From positions 1-54,884 of the forward strand of contig JADGDL010000010.1 in NCBI GenBank assembly GCA_016744875.1: 54,884 nt of DNA. The letters are read 5' to 3'. The stretch comes from Sulfurovum sp. (lineage in GTDB: Bacteria; Campylobacterota; Campylobacteria; Campylobacterales; Sulfurovaceae). Every line of letters begins with the position of its first letter. Position 1 is the stretch's first letter. Positions 8,065-17,667 of the stretch are shown here, piece by piece. The translations under genes were made by a program, and so were the position numbers. A model generated the notes under the pieces. That model had not been told where the DNA came from and ran no database searches. It saw only the letters and a list, made by a program, of their open reading frames with translations.

Positions 8065-10218
8065 TTGGATGCTTTTCTTCGTAAAGCTAAAAATATACAT
8101 ACGATAGAAGAGGCAAAAGCCCTTCTTTGGGAGAAAATCCCCTCTCCACTACCCGAAACCACAAAAGCCTTAAACCTTGCACTTGAAGCACATGAAGGTC
8201 AAATACGTAAAAGTGGTGAACCTTACATTGTCCATCCCATACTTGTAGCAGCAATTACAGCGAAGGTCTCTAATGATGAAATGATGGTACAGGCAGCACT
8301 TCTACATGATGTTGTCGAAGATACAGCTTACACGATAGAAGATCTGCTGGAAACATTTGGTGATGATGTTTCACATATGGTTGAAGGCTTGACAAAGATT
8401 GTTGAGATAAGAGATGAAGAACTTGTGCCTTCAGGTTCAGATGAAAGACTCATCAATTCTGCATTGACATTTCGAAAAATGCTCATCGCTTCCATTCAAG
8501 ATGTACGGGTATTGGTAATCAAACTTTGTGACAGACTACACAATATGCTCACACTTGATGCCTTGCATCCTGAAAAACAAAAGCGAATTGCTGAAGAGAC
8601 TATTGTTGTGTACGCTCCCATTGCACACAGATTGGGTATATCTAAATTAAAAAATCATTTGGAAGATCTTAGTTTTGCATATATCTATCCTGAAGACTAT
8701 AAGAAGATAGATACTTATATCAAATCAAATGCACAAAATCTCCAGTTTAAACTCAACGCTTTTATTCAACATGTAAATGACACGATGGATAAAGATGGTT
8801 TTAACAAAGACGACTTTGAGATAATAGGGAGAGTAAAGCACTACTACTCGATCTATCTTAAAATGCATCGTAAAGGTGTGAGTATAGAAGAAGTACTTGA
8901 TCTGCTTGCTATACGTATCATCGTTAAAGACCCTATTGAGTGTTATAGGGTACTAGGGCTTATGCACTTGCGTTTTACGCCTCTCATTGCAAGATTTAAA
9001 GATTATATCGCTGTACCTAAAGAGAATGGATACAAAACGATACATACGACATTGTTTGATGAAGAGGGTATAGTAGAAGCACAGATACGTACAAAAGATA
9101 TGCATAGACTTGCAGAGTATGGTGTTGCGGCACATTGGAAATATAAAGGTGGTGATAACAGTGTCAGTTTAGGATGGCTGGAAAGTTTACACTATCAAAA
9201 TGAGTCTATAGAAGAGTTTTATGAGTTAGCCAAGTCAGATCTTTTCTCTGAAGATATCACGGTGTTTTCTCCCAAAGGCGATTATTATACCTTACCTAAA
9301 GGATCTGTTGCACTTGATTTTGCTTATGCTATACATTCCCAAGTGGGTGCAAATGCCCAAGAAGCATTGGTAAACAAGCAAAAAGCGTCACTTTTAACTA
9401 TATTGAAAAATGGTGATATTGTTAAGATAGTAAAAGATGACAAACCACACCTTTACTGTTCTTGGCTTGATACAGTGAAAACATCAAAAGCACAAGATGG
9501 TATACGAAGTGCCTGCAGGTCGAGAATTAAAGAATCAGATAATTTAAGTGCATACAATATATTAGCTACATTGTTCTCACAGGACAGTGTTTCGATGAAA
9601 TCACTCATTCATAATATTGATCATGAAGATACTGTACACAAGTTACCGGTCAAACTTGATTATTATAAAGAAACGATAAATAGGGTTGCTGATTATATGG
9701 GTACCTCAGAAGTTCGTTTTTGGGAATTGCTTAAAAGAGGGTACAAAAAACCAAGAATAAAAGACCTGGAACATTTTACTTTTTTTACAAATAAACCTTT
9801 AGACGGTGTAGAGTTTGATTATTGTTGCCACCCTAAAGTAGGTGACCAAATTGTTGCATTTTATAAGGGTACTAAAGCTATTATACACCATAAATTGTGT
9901 AAGAAGGCCTATGCAAAGATTTTAAAGAATGAAGAGATGCTTTTTGTGAATTGGAGTGCTTCTAAACTTTCGAGATATCGTTTGACCATCAGTCTTCAAA
10001 ATCGAAAAGGTATTCTGGCAGATCTATTGGCAAAACTTTCTGAATTAGATCTCAATTTATTGAGTATTGAACTTGGTATACGGAATTCAGAGCAGGCAGA
10101 GTACTGTCAGATCGAAGTAGAAAGCGCTAAATCAAAAAAACAAGAATTAGAAGATAAAATTTCACAAAAGTTTAAACTCATTGAAATGATAAGTTTAGAT
10201 GACGCATATGACAAATAA
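8065..10218 (+). CDS. spoT: Bifunctional (p)ppGpp synthetase/hydrolase
   Basis: The RelA/SpoT homologue, 717 residues, controlling the stringent response. Domains in order are the HD hydrolase (EPYIVHPI about 52-59, HDVVED at 81-86), the synthetase (RFKDYIAVPKENGYKTIHTT about 310-330), the TGS domain (ITVFSPKGDYYTLPKGS about 400-417) and the C-terminal ACT domain (about 637-710). Both catalytic halves look intact, so it should make and degrade ppGpp, as the single Rel protein of Campylobacterota does. The start is TTG at 8065 with AAGGATAG ten bases upstream; no in-frame ATG occurs before codon 73, which would delete part of the hydrolase. Confidence 0.95.
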   Translation: MDAFLRKAKNIHTIEEAKALLWEKIPSPLPETTKALNLALEAHEGQIRKSGEPYIVHPILVAAITAKVSNDEMMVQAALLHDVVEDTAYTIEDLLETFGDDVSHMVEGLTKIVEIRDEELVPSGSDERLINSALTFRKMLIASIQDVRVLVIKLCDRLHNMLTLDALHPEKQKRIAEETIVVYAPIAHRLGISKLKNHLEDLSFAYIYPEDYKKIDTYIKSNAQNLQFKLNAFIQHVNDTMDKDGFNKDDFEIIGRVKHYYSIYLKMHRKGVSIEEVLDLLAIRIIVKDPIECYRVLGLMHLRFTPLIARFKDYIAVPKENGYKTIHTTLFDEEGIVEAQIRTKDMHRLAEYGVAAHWKYKGGDNSVSLGWLESLHYQNESIEEFYELAKSDLFSEDITVFSPKGDYYTLPKGSVALDFAYAIHSQVGANAQEALVNKQKASLLTILKNGDIVKIVKDDKPHLYCSWLDTVKTSKAQDGIRSACRSRIKESDNLSAYNILATLFSQDSVSMKSLIHNIDHEDTVHKLPVKLDYYKETINRVADYMGTSEVRFWELLKRGYKKPRIKDLEHFTFFTNKPLDGVEFDYCCHPKVGDQIVAFYKGTKAIIHHKLCKKAYAKILKNEEMLFVNWSASKLSRYRLTISLQNRKGILADLLAKLSELDLNLLSIELGIRNSEQAEYCQIEVESAKSKKQELEDKISQKFKLIEMISLDDAYDK

Positions 10219-10230
10219 GGATAAAGATAG

Positions 10231-11430
10231 ATGATAGCAACAGCATTGGATGAGATAGGTAGAGGTACAGCAGAGATAATAGATATGGAACGAATAGAAA
10301 AACTTGTGACAAAATATTATGATGATGGCTCTACCTATACCGTAAAGGCCGGTTTTGATCCTACTGCACCAGATCTTCACCTCGGTCACACGGTACTTCT
10401 TCAAAAATTAGCTACTTTTCAAAAGTTTGGAGGGCGTGTGCAGTTCTTGATCGGTGACTTTACTGCAATGATCGGTGATCCTACAGGTAAAAGTGCCACA
10501 AGAAAGGTACTCACTAAAGAAGAGATTCTTAAAAATATCGTCTCTTATACTGAACAGGCTTTTAAAATCTTAGATGCGAGTAAAACAGAGATCGTTTACA
10601 ACAATGACTGGTTAGAGCATCTAGGGGCAGACGGTATGTTACAGCTGGCATCAAACTTAACTGTGGCAAGAATGTTGGAGAGAGATGATTTTTCAAAAAG
10701 ATATGCATCCAATACCCCTATAGCTGTGAGTGAATTTATGTATCCACTGCTTCAAGGATATGATTCAGTACATCTTAAGTCTGATATTGAGATAGGTGGT
10801 ACGGATCAGAAGTTTAATCTATTGATGGGAAGACAACTTCAAAAAGCTTATAATGTAAAAAAGCAACAGGCTGTTTTAATGATGCCGATCCTAGAGGGAC
10901 TCGATGGTGTACAAAAAATGAGTAAATCCTTAGGTAACTATATTGGTGTAACGGAAGCGCCTAAAGATATTTTTGGAAAAATACTCTCCATTTCAGATGA
11001 CTTGATGTGGCGTTACTATGAACTGTTGAGTGAGATGTCACTTTCAGATATTGCACAACTGAAAGAGGATGTAGCATCTCGCACCGTTCACCCAAAAACT
11101 GCAAAAGAAAACCTTGCCTTAGAGATAACTACAAGGTTTTATAATGAAGAGTTGGCTACACTAGCTAAAGAAGAGTTTAACTCAGTTTTTAAAGCAAAGA
11201 ATATACCTACAGATATGCCCGAATTTGTGATGGAAGAAGGTATTTGGATATGTCAGGCTCTTTTAGATGCGGGGTTGGAATCATCAACTTCACAGGCAAG
11301 ACGTGATATAAAACAAAATGCTGTAAGTATAGACCAGAAAAAAATAAGTGATGACAAACTTAATATGGTTTCTGGTGAATATATTTTGCAGGTAGGTAAA
11401 AAGAGATTTGCGAAAGTAAAGGTAAAGTAA
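10231..11430 (+). CDS. tyrS: Tyrosyl-tRNA synthetase
   Basis: A class I aminoacyl-tRNA synthetase of 399 residues that charges tRNA-Tyr. The ATP-binding HLGH motif is in DLHLGHTVLL (about residue 49), the second signature KMSKS is near 230, the Tyr-pocket segment is PLLQGYDS near 170, and a small S4 RNA-binding domain forms the C-terminus (about 335-399). The start with AAGATAG just upstream retains the conserved ALDEIGRGTAEII leader. The stop overlaps the next ATG (TAATG). Confidence 0.96.
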   Translation: MIATALDEIGRGTAEIIDMERIEKLVTKYYDDGSTYTVKAGFDPTAPDLHLGHTVLLQKLATFQKFGGRVQFLIGDFTAMIGDPTGKSATRKVLTKEEILKNIVSYTEQAFKILDASKTEIVYNNDWLEHLGADGMLQLASNLTVARMLERDDFSKRYASNTPIAVSEFMYPLLQGYDSVHLKSDIEIGGTDQKFNLLMGRQLQKAYNVKKQQAVLMMPILEGLDGVQKMSKSLGNYIGVTEAPKDIFGKILSISDDLMWRYYELLSEMSLSDIAQLKEDVASRTVHPKTAKENLALEITTRFYNEELATLAKEEFNSVFKAKNIPTDMPEFVMEEGIWICQALLDAGLESSTSQARRDIKQNAVSIDQKKISDDKLNMVSGEYILQVGKKRFAKVKVK

Positions 11431-12533
11431 TGGAATTTAAGTCTTTCAATATTGGTAAGTACACTATAGAGAAGCCTATTATACAAGGTGGTATGGGTGT
11501 AGGTATCTCCTGGGATCAACTTGCAGGAAATGTTAGTAAAGAAGGTGGACTTGGTGTTATCTCTGCTGTGGGAACAGGTATTTATAAAAAAAGATCGTAT
11601 GTTGAAAAAACAGTAGGTAAACAAGAGAGACCTCTAGAGGCAATAAACTTCTACTCTTATCCTGCTTTGAAAAAGATCTTTGACAATGCAAGAGAGATCT
11701 GTGGTGATGCACCACTTGCAGCCAATGTACTTTATGCACAAAGTGAATATAACCGTGTGGTTGAAGATGCATGTAAAGCGGGTGCAGATATTATCATCAC
11801 TGGTGCAGGGCTTCCTCTTACGATGCCAGAAGCAACTAAAAACTATCCAGATGTAGCACTTGTACCTATCGTATCAACAGCAAAAGCATTACGTATTTTA
11901 TGTAGACGTTGGAAAAAAACACATAACCGACTTCCAGATGCTGTCATTGTTGAGGGACCTCTTTCCGGTGGACACCAGGGATTTAAGTATGATGAATGTT
12001 TCATGGAAGAGAATCAACTTGAAAATATACTTGGACCTGTCGTAGAAGAGGCAAAGAACTGGGGTTCTATGCCTATCATCGCAGCAGGTGGAGTATGGGA
12101 TCATGATGACATCGTAAAAATGATGGAAATAGGTGCAGATGGAGTACAAATGGGTACACGTTTCATCGGTACTGTTGAATGTGATACGAGTCAGGCAATG
12201 AAAGATATTATCATAGAAGCTGGAGAGGATGATATAAAACTCTTTAAGTCGCCAGTGGGCTATCCTGCCCGTGGTGTTCAGACACAACTTCATAAAGATA
12301 TAGATAGAGGTACAGCACCTAAAGTAGCATGTATCTCTAATTGTGTTGCGCCATGTAATCGTGGTGAAGAAGCAAAAATAGTAGGTTATTGTATTGCGGA
12401 CAGACTTTCAGATGCCTATGATGGTATCGTAGAGAGCGGGCTTTTCTTTACGGGTGCAAATGGATATCGTCTTCAAGAAATTATCACGGTTAAAGAGCTT
12501 ATGGATAAATTAATGAATGGAGAAGAGTCGTAA
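11430..12533 (+). CDS. Nitronate monooxygenase / FabK-like FMN oxidoreductase
   Basis: A 367-residue TIM-barrel flavoprotein of the 2-nitropropane dioxygenase/FabK superfamily. Seen are KPIIQGGMGVGIS at the N-terminus, GGLGVISAVGTG near 37, ADIIITGAGLPLTMPE near 120, VEGPLSGGHQG near 175 with the His expected near the flavin, IIAAGGVWD near 212, and GVQMGTRFIGTVE near 238. Members oxidise nitronates or reduce enoyl-ACP; sequence alone does not decide which. Its place between tyrS and an amidase gene matches H. pylori, where it is usually annotated as nitronate monooxygenase. Two late cysteines (CISNCVAPC) are notable. Confidence 0.85.
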   Translation: MEFKSFNIGKYTIEKPIIQGGMGVGISWDQLAGNVSKEGGLGVISAVGTGIYKKRSYVEKTVGKQERPLEAINFYSYPALKKIFDNAREICGDAPLAANVLYAQSEYNRVVEDACKAGADIIITGAGLPLTMPEATKNYPDVALVPIVSTAKALRILCRRWKKTHNRLPDAVIVEGPLSGGHQGFKYDECFMEENQLENILGPVVEEAKNWGSMPIIAAGGVWDHDDIVKMMEIGADGVQMGTRFIGTVECDTSQAMKDIIIEAGEDDIKLFKSPVGYPARGVQTQLHKDIDRGTAPKVACISNCVAPCNRGEEAKIVGYCIADRLSDAYDGIVESGLFFTGANGYRLQEIITVKELMDKLMNGEES

Positions 12534-13650
12534 AAATATGCCGATATTTGGTCGCCTTTTCTTCTTAATACTCTTATCAAATACACTGCTTTTCTCTAGC
12601 GTGAACTTAATGAAGCAAGCCCTTGTCAAAAAAGGCGAGCTTCGTCTCTCATTTTCCAAAAATTTCAAAAAGAGTGATGTAAAACACTTTACACTTTCCA
12701 GTCCTCATCGAGATATTTATGATTTTAAAAATACACGTTTGGCTCATAAAAAGGTTCCTCTGGGACTGGGTGAGAATGTACGTATAGCACAAAATAGTAC
12801 AAACAAAGTACGTGTAGTAATAGAAGGTATAAAGGGTAAAAAACCATCAGCTTATCAACCGCACTTGTCAAAAAAATCATATCATATCTCTTTATCAAAA
12901 GCTAAAAGCAGAGGGAGTAAAAAGAAAAAAACCTATAAGCCTGCAAATAGACACAAAGATGAACTTATCGTGATTGATGCTGGTCATGGGGGGCATGATA
13001 CTGGCGCTATCGGTGGTGGGAAAAGAGAAAAAGATGTTGTATTGCAAATTGCCAAAAAACTTGAAAAACAACTCAAAAAAAGAGGCCATCCTGTTCATAT
13101 GACAAGAACAAAAGACCGTTTTTTGAAGCTTCCTCAGCGTACAAGAATTGCAGATAAAAAAAAGGCAGTGGCATTTATTTCAATTCATGCAAATGCAGTG
13201 CCTAAGAAAAAACAAAATAAGATACATGGTGTGGAGACATTCTTTTTACAGAACACAAGAGATGCAAAATCCCAACGTATTGCCCAAAGAGAAAATAAGT
13301 CAGTGTTAAAGGGTACAACAAAGTTAAGTCGTAATGTGATCATAGACTCTGTACTCTCCGGTCCTAAGATCGTAGAGTCTAATAAGCTTGCCATAGATGT
13401 GCAACGAAGAATTATGACAAACTTGAACAGTCGCTATAAAGGTGTTAAAGATGGTGGTGTAAGGCATGCGCCTTTTTGGGTACTTGTAGGAGCTAGCAGA
13501 CCTTCTATTCTTGTGGAAGTGGGGTATATTTCACATCCACGAGAACGTAAAAGACTGTTCACTCCACGTTATCAGGACCTGATAGCAAAAGGTATCGCAG
13601 AAGGTGTAGATAATTATCTTAATAATAGAAAAAAAGAGATTGACTTTTAA
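12517..13650 (+). CDS. N-acetylmuramoyl-L-alanine amidase (AMIN + Amidase_3)
   Basis: An exported peptidoglycan amidase of 377 residues. It has a signal peptide (FGRLFFLILLSNTLLFSS), an AMIN-like beta domain (about 40-125) for septal targeting, a basic linker, and the zinc amidase domain from about 148: VIDAGHGGHDTGAIGG with the first His, FISIHANAVP with the second, and ILVEVGYISHPRE with the catalytic Glu. It separates daughter cells or remodels the wall and would be a natural client of the FtsEX/EnvC-like proteins at 4193-7027. Start choice: ATG 12517 overlaps the upstream gene by 17 bases; ATG 12538 (MPIFGRLF) is an alternative that still keeps the signal peptide. Confidence 0.92.
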   Translation: MEKSRKNMPIFGRLFFLILLSNTLLFSSVNLMKQALVKKGELRLSFSKNFKKSDVKHFTLSSPHRDIYDFKNTRLAHKKVPLGLGENVRIAQNSTNKVRVVIEGIKGKKPSAYQPHLSKKSYHISLSKAKSRGSKKKKTYKPANRHKDELIVIDAGHGGHDTGAIGGGKREKDVVLQIAKKLEKQLKKRGHPVHMTRTKDRFLKLPQRTRIADKKKAVAFISIHANAVPKKKQNKIHGVETFFLQNTRDAKSQRIAQRENKSVLKGTTKLSRNVIIDSVLSGPKIVESNKLAIDVQRRIMTNLNSRYKGVKDGGVRHAPFWVLVGASRPSILVEVGYISHPRERKRLFTPRYQDLIAKGIAEGVDNYLNNRKKEIDF

Positions 13651-13665
13651 ACTTTTTTGTTTTGT

Positions 13666-13686
13666 AATATTTTTGCTAAAAATATT
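13666..13686. terminator. AT-only inverted repeat between convergent genes
   Basis: AATATTTTT, loop GCT, AAAAATATT: a perfect 9-bp inverted repeat in the 48-base gap between the amidase (+) and the MFS gene (-), preceded by a T-rich run. The stem is all A/T and weak, so it may be only a modest bidirectional terminator. Confidence 0.4.
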
Positions 13687-13698
13687 TATGAACTAGAT

Positions 13699-14895
13699 TT
13701 AAAGATAAACCTTTTTAAACCAGAGATAATACCCCGCCACAATGAAAAATCCAAGACCTAAAGTTAAAGTAATGTTACTAAGTGACATTCCCCATTTGGC
13801 TGCATAACCTATAAACAGTGCAGTGGCTACATTAGAAAGCATAAAGAACATGTCATTGTATGAAATTACTCTACCCATATACTTGTTATCTGTTTCTTCT
13901 TGGACAAGTAAGTAGGTATATGACCATATAGTTGTAATGAAAAATCCTGTAACAAATAGTGCAAAGAGGGCGAGGTAAAAGTTGTACTCTAGTTGTGACC
14001 AGAGTATGATAGCCAATCCCTGAAAAATGAAAAAATAGTGTAGATTCTCTTTTGATACGTGCTTCGATATAAAGAATGGTCCGATCATCAGTCCTAATGC
14101 TCTAGTCGCATTCATCCAACCTATGGCCAGTGGTACAGCAATGAATTCTTTGTACTGAAAGTCTGCAAGCAGTGTGATGAGTGCATCAAAGGATGTGAGT
14201 CCAATGGAAGCATGGAGCAAGATAAGATGGAGTATTTTTTTGTTTGAAAGCAGATAGTTAAATCCACCTTTGAACATCTCCCAGTTTGAATCAGTATGCG
14301 TGATTTTCTCAATAGAAAGTTGAAGTCCAAGTAAAAGTAGTACAGCTATAGAGTATAAAATCGCGTCAATGATAAATGCGGTATCAAAGCCCATATAGTG
14401 TGTGGCTATACCTCCTACAGCCATACCAGAAGCGTAACAAAGTGACCAGATGATGGAGTGTATCTCATTGGTATTTTTGAGCATCTTTCCTGAAACCAAT
14501 TTGGGAAAAAGTGCCATTTCAGCTGAAAAAAGCATCGATGCTGCTGAGGAACGCAAAAAGATCAGTATCATCAGTACCCATATATATTCAAGAGAGTTGA
14601 TGAAGATAAAACCCAGTGTCATAGAGATCTCTATCAGTAAAAGAATAAGCATAAGTTTTTTAAAATGTATGCGGTCTATAATGATCCCTATAAGTGGAGC
14701 AAGCACTACTGCTGGTAACATTGCCATTGTGGCAGTAAGTGCTATGGTGATCTCGTCAGCACCATAAGAGACTATCATTGAAAAGATAGCCACTTGTGAA
14801 AACCATGTTCCAAAATAGGAAATAAGTTGGATGAGTGATAGCCTACGTATAGTAGGGTGTTTCAGTGTTTCTATATAGGTCATGTTATGATGCAT
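13699..14895 (-). CDS. Major facilitator superfamily transporter
   Basis: An inner-membrane protein of about 398 residues with some 10-12 hydrophobic helices and an N-terminal half ending in a cytoplasmic stretch near residue 195, the usual MFS 6+6 plan. The loop after helix 2 reads GIIIDRIHFKKLM, which fits the MFS loop 2-3 motif GxxxDRxxRRxx. It resembles the enterobactin-exporter-like (MFS_3) group of drug/siderophore efflux proteins, but the substrate cannot be told. It overlaps the cinA-like gene by about 11 bases and is probably co-transcribed with it. Start uncertain: ATG at 14895 or, equally plausible, ATG at 14883 (MTYIETLKH). Confidence 0.82.
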   Translation of the reverse strand: MHHNMTYIETLKHPTIRRLSLIQLISYFGTWFSQVAIFSMIVSYGADEITIALTATMAMLPAVVLAPLIGIIIDRIHFKKLMLILLLIEISMTLGFIFINSLEYIWVLMILIFLRSSAASMLFSAEMALFPKLVSGKMLKNTNEIHSIIWSLCYASGMAVGGIATHYMGFDTAFIIDAILYSIAVLLLLGLQLSIEKITHTDSNWEMFKGGFNYLLSNKKILHLILLHASIGLTSFDALITLLADFQYKEFIAVPLAIGWMNATRALGLMIGPFFISKHVSKENLHYFFIFQGLAIILWSQLEYNFYLALFALFVTGFFITTIWSYTYLLVQEETDNKYMGRVISYNDMFFMLSNVATALFIGYAAKWGMSLSNITLTLGLGFFIVAGYYLWFKKVYL

Positions 14896-15634
14896 CAACT
14901 AAAGCATAGTGAATATTTTTTCTTTCAAGTACTTGTATATACATAGCAAATGCTTCAGATGAAGACTCTTCGTTGACTGATGCTACAGAGATCGTTACTC
15001 TCCATCCATCACTATAGAGTTTAGGAAGGGAAGAGAACTCAACATCCTTTGGCATTTTTTCCATCACTTCTATAAATACATTTTCTTTACAAAGTGCTGT
15101 GAGTGTATGACGATAGTAGGTTCTGTTGTTTGGTATAAGTTTTTCTAGTATCTTTTCGACCATGGGATGACTCATCTCGGGGAATCCAGGCATGAAGTAA
15201 TAGCGTTCATCTAAAGAAAAGGCGGGCATTTTATTGACAGGGTTATCTAAAAGAGATGCACCTTTTGGAAGTTCAGCCATACGTACCGAATATGGATAAG
15301 CCTTTTCACCAAGTGTGTCAACAATAATTTCTTTAGCTTCATCATGTATGATGAGTGTACCGTCTTTGAGTGCCATAGCAGCACATTTACGTGTATGATC
15401 GTCAGGTGTTGAGCCTATGCCACCAAAAGAAAAAAGAACAGGGTTTGATTGTGAAGCGATGAATTTAATGGTTTGAATAATGAGTGCAGGGTCATCCTCT
15501 ATGATAAAAGAAGCCGAGAGTTTATGTCCTTTTTTGATAAGTGCTTTTGTAACAAAGTCAAAATGTTTATCAGCTCTTCTACGGTTGAGTATCTCTGTAC
15601 CAATAATGAGGCAAAAGAATTGTGGTTCAGGCAT
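14885..15634 (-). CDS. CinA-like molybdopterin-binding-domain protein
   Basis: A cytoplasmic protein of 249 residues with a MoaB/MogA-type (MoCF) fold in the N-terminal 170 residues: IIGTEILNRRRADKH at the start and FSFGGIGSTPDDHTR near residue 90, the nucleotide/pterin-binding region. It corresponds to the N-terminal half of CinA (competence/damage-inducible protein) without the C-terminal NMN deamidase domain. Such stand-alone proteins are common, with no firm function. The gene follows rpoD after 45 bases on the same strand; a hairpin (15652-15674) sits between them. Confidence 0.82.
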   Translation of the reverse strand: MPEPQFFCLIIGTEILNRRRADKHFDFVTKALIKKGHKLSASFIIEDDPALIIQTIKFIASQSNPVLFSFGGIGSTPDDHTRKCAAMALKDGTLIIHDEAKEIIVDTLGEKAYPYSVRMAELPKGASLLDNPVNKMPAFSLDERYYFMPGFPEMSHPMVEKILEKLIPNNRTYYRHTLTALCKENVFIEVMEKMPKDVEFSSLPKLYSDGWRVTISVASVNEESSSEAFAMYIQVLERKNIHYALVDAS

Positions 15635-15651
15635 AATGTGCTCTTTTCAAA

Positions 15652-15674
15652 CGCTCAGCTTTGAACGCTGAACG
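15652..15674 (-). terminator. Hairpin after rpoD
   Basis: CGCTCAGC, loop of seven bases, GCTGAACG (top strand): an 8-bp stem with one G-T wobble in the 45-base gap between the rpoD stop and the cinA-like start. On the reverse strand it is followed by TTTGAAAAG, a poor T-tract, so partial termination with read-through seems more likely than a full stop. Confidence 0.45.
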
Positions 15675-15679
15675 GCTTT

Positions 15680-17524
15680 TTATTCTTCGATATAGTTTTT
15701 AAGTTTTCTTCCCACTTTAGGGTGTTTAAGTTTTTTTATCGCAGATGATTCTATCTGTCTTACTCTTTCACGTGTCACTGAAAGCTCTTTACCGATCTCT
15801 TCGAGGGTCCTGTCACTTTCATCCGTAAGAAGACCAAAACGCATACGGATAACAGCCTTTTCTCTTTCGTTGAGTTGGTCAAGTACTTCATCTATCTGAT
15901 TATTGAGGTCATCTTTAAGAACAACATCTGTTGGACTTAGTGTTGTCTTATCTTCGATGAAGTCACCAAATCTACCATCATCTTCATCACCGACAGGTGT
16001 TTCAAGTGATACAGGTTCTTTTGTGATCTTGATGACATTCTTTACTTTATCTACAGAGAGTCCAACTTCTTTTGCGATCGTATCTAGATCTGGCTCTTTT
16101 CCCGTCTCTTGAAGGTGTTTTCTAATGATCTTGTTGATACGGTTAATCGTCTCTATCATATGAATAGGTATACGGATCGTTCTAGCCTGGTCTGCGATGG
16201 CTCTAGAGATCGCTTGACGTATCCACCATGTAGCATAGGTCGAGAATTTGTATCCTTTTTCATACTCAAATTTATCAACGGCTTTCATTAGACCGATGTT
16301 ACCTTCCTGAATAAGGTCAAGGAATGGAAGTCCACGATTCGTATAACGTTTAGCGATAGAAACAACCAATCTAAGGTTTGACTTTGCCATACGTGTCTTA
16401 GCCACTTCAGATTTTGCTTTACCTTGACGTATCTGACCTAAAATTTCTTGAAGTTTTTCTTCTGTAAGGTCAAAGCCACCTTTAGATGCTTCTCTTGTTT
16501 CAAAGAGTTTTTTAATCTCAACATAGGTACTGACCATGGTGGTCTCAGGCACAGCATCGATGATATCATCTTTATCCATATTGATAATGTTGTCTAGCAA
16601 CTTCTGGTGGTTTGTTTTGAGTGTATCATTAAAGAGAGGAAGTTTATACTCTAAACGTTTTAACTCTTTGTCAAAAGAGTCATCAGATTTAAGTGCAGTT
16701 TCCATTGCTTTTACTAGTTCGTTGATAAGCTTGGATGTTGGTCCAAGATTTAAAAGCGCCATTTTTAAAAGTTGTTTTTTAAATGCGATCTTAAGACGCT
16801 CATGTACAACTTTAACCGGATCGTCTTCTGTCGCTAAGAAACTATCAAGTTCTTCACGAGCCTTCATCCACTCTTTTTTTGCTTTTTCGAGTTGTTTAAA
16901 GCTATCTACAACTTGTTTTACTCTTTTGTCATCTTTTGGTGTACTCGCTTCATTGTCATTATCTTCAGAGCCTTCTTTATCACTATCACCCTTATCATCT
17001 TCAAAACTTTTAAAGAGCTCTTTTACACGTCTTTCACGGTTAAGTAAAGGCTCTTTGTAGTTGATAATATATCCTATAAGGTAAGGAACAGAACAGATAG
17101 CATCAATGATGATATCTTCTCCTTCTTCAATACGCATAGAGAGATCTACTTCTTCTTCTTTTGTAAGAAGTGGGATCTTACCCATTTCACGCAGGTACAT
17201 TCTTACAGGAGAGTCAGAACGACTCCACTCAAGAAGTTCTTTTTCTTTATGAAGGTCAAACTCATCTTCATTCTCACCGTCAGCAAGTCTCTTTCTCGCA
17301 TCTTCACGTCTTTTAGCTTCTTTCTCTATGAGAAACTTTGCATATTCAGACGCAGAGATGACCTCTGTTTTCGCATTTACAGCGAAGGAATGGATTTTTT
17401 TTGCCTGTGCAGCAGTGGGCTGTTTTGTAAATTCTCTGGCAATGTTCTCAAATGTGATCACATCACCTTTTTTCTTAGACTTAAATAACGCCTCTATATT
17501 CTTCATGCTGTCTTTTGCTGCCAT
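15680..17524 (-). CDS. rpoD: Primary sigma factor RpoD (sigma-70)
   Basis: The housekeeping sigma factor, 614 residues, that directs RNA polymerase to promoters. Seen are region 1.1 at the N-terminus, region 1.2 (SDSPVRMYLREMGKIPLLTKEEE, about 109-131), a long acidic non-conserved insert (about 150-330, rich in Asp/Glu/Ser), region 2 (NLRLVVSIAKRYTNRGLPFLDLIQEGNIGL and KFSTYATWWIRQAI, about 380-440), region 3, and region 4.2 (VTRERVRQIE near 585). The ATG has AAGGATT just upstream. A reverse-strand TATAAT at 17563-17568 is the probable promoter, divergent from leuD. Confidence 0.97.
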   Translation of the reverse strand: MAAKDSMKNIEALFKSKKKGDVITFENIAREFTKQPTAAQAKKIHSFAVNAKTEVISASEYAKFLIEKEAKRREDARKRLADGENEDEFDLHKEKELLEWSRSDSPVRMYLREMGKIPLLTKEEEVDLSMRIEEGEDIIIDAICSVPYLIGYIINYKEPLLNRERRVKELFKSFEDDKGDSDKEGSEDNDNEASTPKDDKRVKQVVDSFKQLEKAKKEWMKAREELDSFLATEDDPVKVVHERLKIAFKKQLLKMALLNLGPTSKLINELVKAMETALKSDDSFDKELKRLEYKLPLFNDTLKTNHQKLLDNIINMDKDDIIDAVPETTMVSTYVEIKKLFETREASKGGFDLTEEKLQEILGQIRQGKAKSEVAKTRMAKSNLRLVVSIAKRYTNRGLPFLDLIQEGNIGLMKAVDKFEYEKGYKFSTYATWWIRQAISRAIADQARTIRIPIHMIETINRINKIIRKHLQETGKEPDLDTIAKEVGLSVDKVKNVIKITKEPVSLETPVGDEDDGRFGDFIEDKTTLSPTDVVLKDDLNNQIDEVLDQLNEREKAVIRMRFGLLTDESDRTLEEIGKELSVTRERVRQIESSAIKKLKHPKVGRKLKNYIEE

Positions 17525-17562
17525 TTTAATCCTTGCATTTGTTTCAGTTTTAATAAAGGTGG

Positions 17563-17568
17563 ATTATA
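17563..17568 (-). promoter_or_regulatory. Probable rpoD -10 box
   Basis: Reverse-strand TATAAT (ATTATA on the top strand), 39 bases before the rpoD ATG, in the divergent gap shared with leuD. No clear -35 element. Confidence 0.55.
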
Positions 17569-17598
17569 CCGAAAAAGTACTATTTTTCAGCATAAAAT

Positions 17599-17634
17599 TT
17601 GGTAATATCTGTTTTTTTGGCTATAATCGCGAAA
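17599..17634 (+). promoter_or_regulatory. Probable leuD promoter
   Basis: TTGGTA at 17599-17604, a 17-base spacer containing a T-run, and TATAAT at 17622-17627 continuing as CGCGAAA. The 13-base -10/initiation string is the same as upstream of pyrH. It is about 40 bases before the leuD start. A short hairpin (ACGGG, TAGC, CCCGT at 17641-17654) lies between it and the ribosome-binding site. Confidence 0.65.
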
Positions 17635-17667
17635 ATAATTACGGGTAGCCCCGTCTAAGGATTTAAT

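Noticed and set aside
16536..17060. 174-residue forward frame rich in Ser and Leu inside rpoD
   Set aside because: Antisense of the acidic insert of rpoD; no start signals, and rpoD is certain.
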